Source: Syntrophomonadaceae bacterium (GTDB lineage Bacteria > Bacillota_D > Dethiobacteria > DTU022). Taken from it: 6,483 nt of DNA. Below are positions 5,759 through 6,483 of the stretch, one piece after another (positions within the stretch are counted from its first letter, which is position 1; every line of letters starts with the position of its first letter). The notes under the pieces are model-generated. The model was not told where the DNA came from. It saw only the letters and a program-made list of their open reading frames with translations, and made no database searches. The translations under genes were made by a program, and so were the position numbers. The stretch is from assembly GCA_003562605.1 (NCBI GenBank), contig PWUG01000046.1, positions 1 to 6,483 of the forward strand, given 5' to 3'.

Positions 5759-5789
5759 TTGACTCTAACATAATGTCAGGTTATACACT
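5759..5789 (+). promoter_or_regulatory. MerR-type promoter with 19-base spacer
   Basis: TTGACT (5759-5764) and TACACT (5784-5789) are separated by 19 bases, the elongated spacing characteristic of promoters controlled by MerR-family proteins. The spacer region contains TGAC and GTCA in inverted orientation, as expected for the dimer site. It reads into the broken merR gene and so looks like its former autoregulated promoter. A TATACA box at 17 bases is an alternative -10. Confidence 0.5.
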
Positions 5790-5806
5790 AATAATGAGCT
5801 CAAAAT

Positions 5807-5818
5807 ACATGGCCATGT
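5807..5818. repeat. Perfect 12-base palindrome
   Basis: ACATGGCCATGT is perfectly self-complementary and lies a few bases before the ribosome binding site of the merR remnant. It may be a protein site, or simply chance in a short stretch. Confidence 0.3.
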
Positions 5819-5834
5819 GTGTAAGGAGAGACTA

Positions 5835-5939
5835 GTGCTTAGAATAGGTGAATTCTCCAAGTTGTCATTAGTGAGCGTGAGGATGCTTAGACATTACGAA
5901 AAGCTGGGGCTGTAGCTTCCGGAAAAAGTTGATTCTTTT
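5835..5939 (+). pseudogene. Broken MerR-family regulator, N-terminal remnant
   Basis: From a GTG at 5835, with AAGGAG six bases upstream, the frame encodes MLRIGEFSKLSLVSVRMLRH followed by YEKLGL. This is the N-terminal winged helix-turn-helix of a MerR-family transcription regulator. A TAG at 5913-5915 then interrupts it. In the same frame the family pattern continues as LPEKVDSF (5916-5939), where an intact protein would read GLL-x-P-x-x-VDSF-T-GYRYY. A single TTG-to-TAG change would explain the stop. After DSF the similarity ends: the usual GYRYY wing and the rest of the gene are missing, and the minus-strand toxin gene ends 50 bases later. It is therefore both interrupted and truncated, probably by deletion or insertion of the neighbouring module. 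Start signals and promoter look intact, so decay seems recent. Confidence 0.75.
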
Positions 5940-5989
5940 AGAAGGCGGTTGAATGGCAGACATATGAAACATCACCCAGCTTCTCTCTA

Positions 5990-6400
5990 TTACAGAGGTT
6001 CCACCCTTGTGATCCCTTCCAAACTGTCAAAATCGCTATCATAACTATATATAGTGTTAATACCCTGAGCCTCCATCATAACCGCATTGTAGATGTCTAT
6101 ATAATCAATACCAGAGGAGACAAAAAACTCCATTATAGTAGGAAAGTATTTTTTCGACGGAAAATTAAGACCTTTGATCATTGCCAGAGGTATGACCAGT
6201 TCACTTATCTCTGATGGACTCAAGTTATAAATTTTTGGAGATTGCAGAATCCATATCAACTCGGCAAAAACGATATCGGTAGTGTAGAGCTTGATTTTGC
6301 CTTCCGATGCTTGAATGAGAAGATTTCTGCAGGCTTCTGCCTTCTGTGGGTCATTCTTGGTTAGAAAACGCAGAAAGATGTTAGTGTCTATAAAATGCAT
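5990..6400 (-). CDS. PIN-domain toxin (VapC-like)
   Basis: A 136-residue PIN-domain protein, the usual size for VapC-type ribonuclease toxins. The conserved acidic residues are visible: D5 in FIDTN, E47 in FAELIW, D102 in YIDIYNAVMM, and D121/D123 in SYDSDFD; together they bind the metal ion for RNA cleavage. The C-terminal SYDSDFDSLEGITRVEP is typical of a VapC subgroup. AAGGAG six bases before the ATG supports the start, and the gene lies three bases after the stop of the upstream antitoxin gene, so the two are co-transcribed. It seems complete and active. It points the same way as the iron operon, but the divergent region and the merR remnant lie between, so it is probably an independent module. 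Confidence 0.88.
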   Translation of the reverse strand: MHFIDTNIFLRFLTKNDPQKAEACRNLLIQASEGKIKLYTTDIVFAELIWILQSPKIYNLSPSEISELVIPLAMIKGLNFPSKKYFPTIMEFFVSSGIDYIDIYNAVMMEAQGINTIYSYDSDFDSLEGITRVEPL

Positions 6401-6403
6401 TAC

Positions 6404-6483
6404 TTACTCCTTTTCAAATCTTTTTTCTACCGCCCAGGCTTGGGCTGACTTCCTGTGTTCCTCATGAGTCCCTTTTGGTTTTC
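6404..6483 (-). CDS. Antitoxin of the PIN toxin, C-terminal fragment (cut by window edge)
   Basis: Only the last 25 codons are inside the window, ending KSAQAWAVEKRFEKE and then TAA. Basic and acidic residues alternate, with a Trp, as is common for the flexible toxin-binding tails of antitoxins. The stop overlaps the toxin's ribosome binding region, with three bases before the toxin ATG, which is the standard antitoxin-toxin order and coupling. The DNA-binding N-terminus is outside, so its family (AbrB, RHH, Phd and so on) cannot be told. Confidence 0.65.
   Translation of the reverse strand, partial: KPKGTHEEHRKSAQAWAVEKRFEKE

Larger units (their letters stand above)
5544..5834. other. Divergent intergenic control region
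   Basis: About 290 bases without a gene lie between the minus-strand operon and the plus-strand merR remnant. The region is AT-rich and holds the operon promoter, operator-like sites B and C, the MerR-type promoter and a 12-base palindrome, each listed separately. The two -35 boxes (5710-5715 minus, 5759-5764 plus) are about 45 bases apart and point away from each other. I see no terminator or riboswitch fold here. Confidence 0.7.

Noticed and set aside
5913..5915. TAG in the merR frame read as a recoded amino acid (for example pyrrolysine)
   Set aside because: The rest of the gene is missing after 24 more bases, so decay is the simpler explanation; FeoB also ends with TAG as a normal stop.

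Overview
The window looks like a chromosomal segment of an anaerobic, Gram-positive-type bacterium, most likely a Clostridia/Peptococcaceae-like Firmicute. The basis is strong AGGAGG-type ribosome binding sites before nearly every gene, GTG and TTG starts, and a compact one-direction operon carrying a DUF2325-feoA-feoB cluster. No rRNA, tRNA, CRISPR array or intact insertion sequence is visible.

Almost all coding capacity is on the minus strand. In transcription order it runs: a UPF0104/YbhN-type polytopic membrane protein (5543-4458); two short SAM-binding proteins resembling nicotianamine synthase (4439-3771 and 3685-3137); a 31-codon small ORF with an excellent ribosome binding site (3069-2974); a two-TM small membrane protein whose external loop is rich in His, Glu, Asp and Met (2947-2663); a DUF2325 protein with a nine-cysteine tail (2603-2211); feoA (2238-1981); and a 600-residue FeoB with a cysteine-rich insertion in its G domain (1970-168). 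Gaps are short, no convincing terminator interrupts the series, and feoA overlaps its upstream neighbour. I read it as one iron-related transcription unit, or two in tandem.

Upstream of the operon (5544-5834) is an AT-rich divergent control region. It holds a minus-strand promoter with a perfect TTGACA box. A dyad of the form GTTAG-N6-CTAAC lies just downstream of its -10, a second copy lies in the leader, and a third nearly identical copy lies inside the operon before the second synthase-like gene. This pattern suggests an unidentified metal-responsive repressor. Facing the other way is a MerR-type promoter (19-bp spacing) reading into a broken merR-family gene (5835-5939) with an in-frame TAG.

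The right edge carries a minus-strand toxin-antitoxin pair: a PIN-domain (VapC-like) toxin and the C-terminal end of its antitoxin, cut by the window edge. The left edge (1-167) has no supported gene and only a weak candidate terminator for feoB.

The most interesting possibility is the combination of two miniature nicotianamine-synthase-like enzymes, a flippase-like membrane protein, small metal-binding-looking proteins and a variant Feo transporter. It could be an undescribed iron or metal acquisition or handling locus. The family assignments come from motifs recalled from memory; the joint function is inference.
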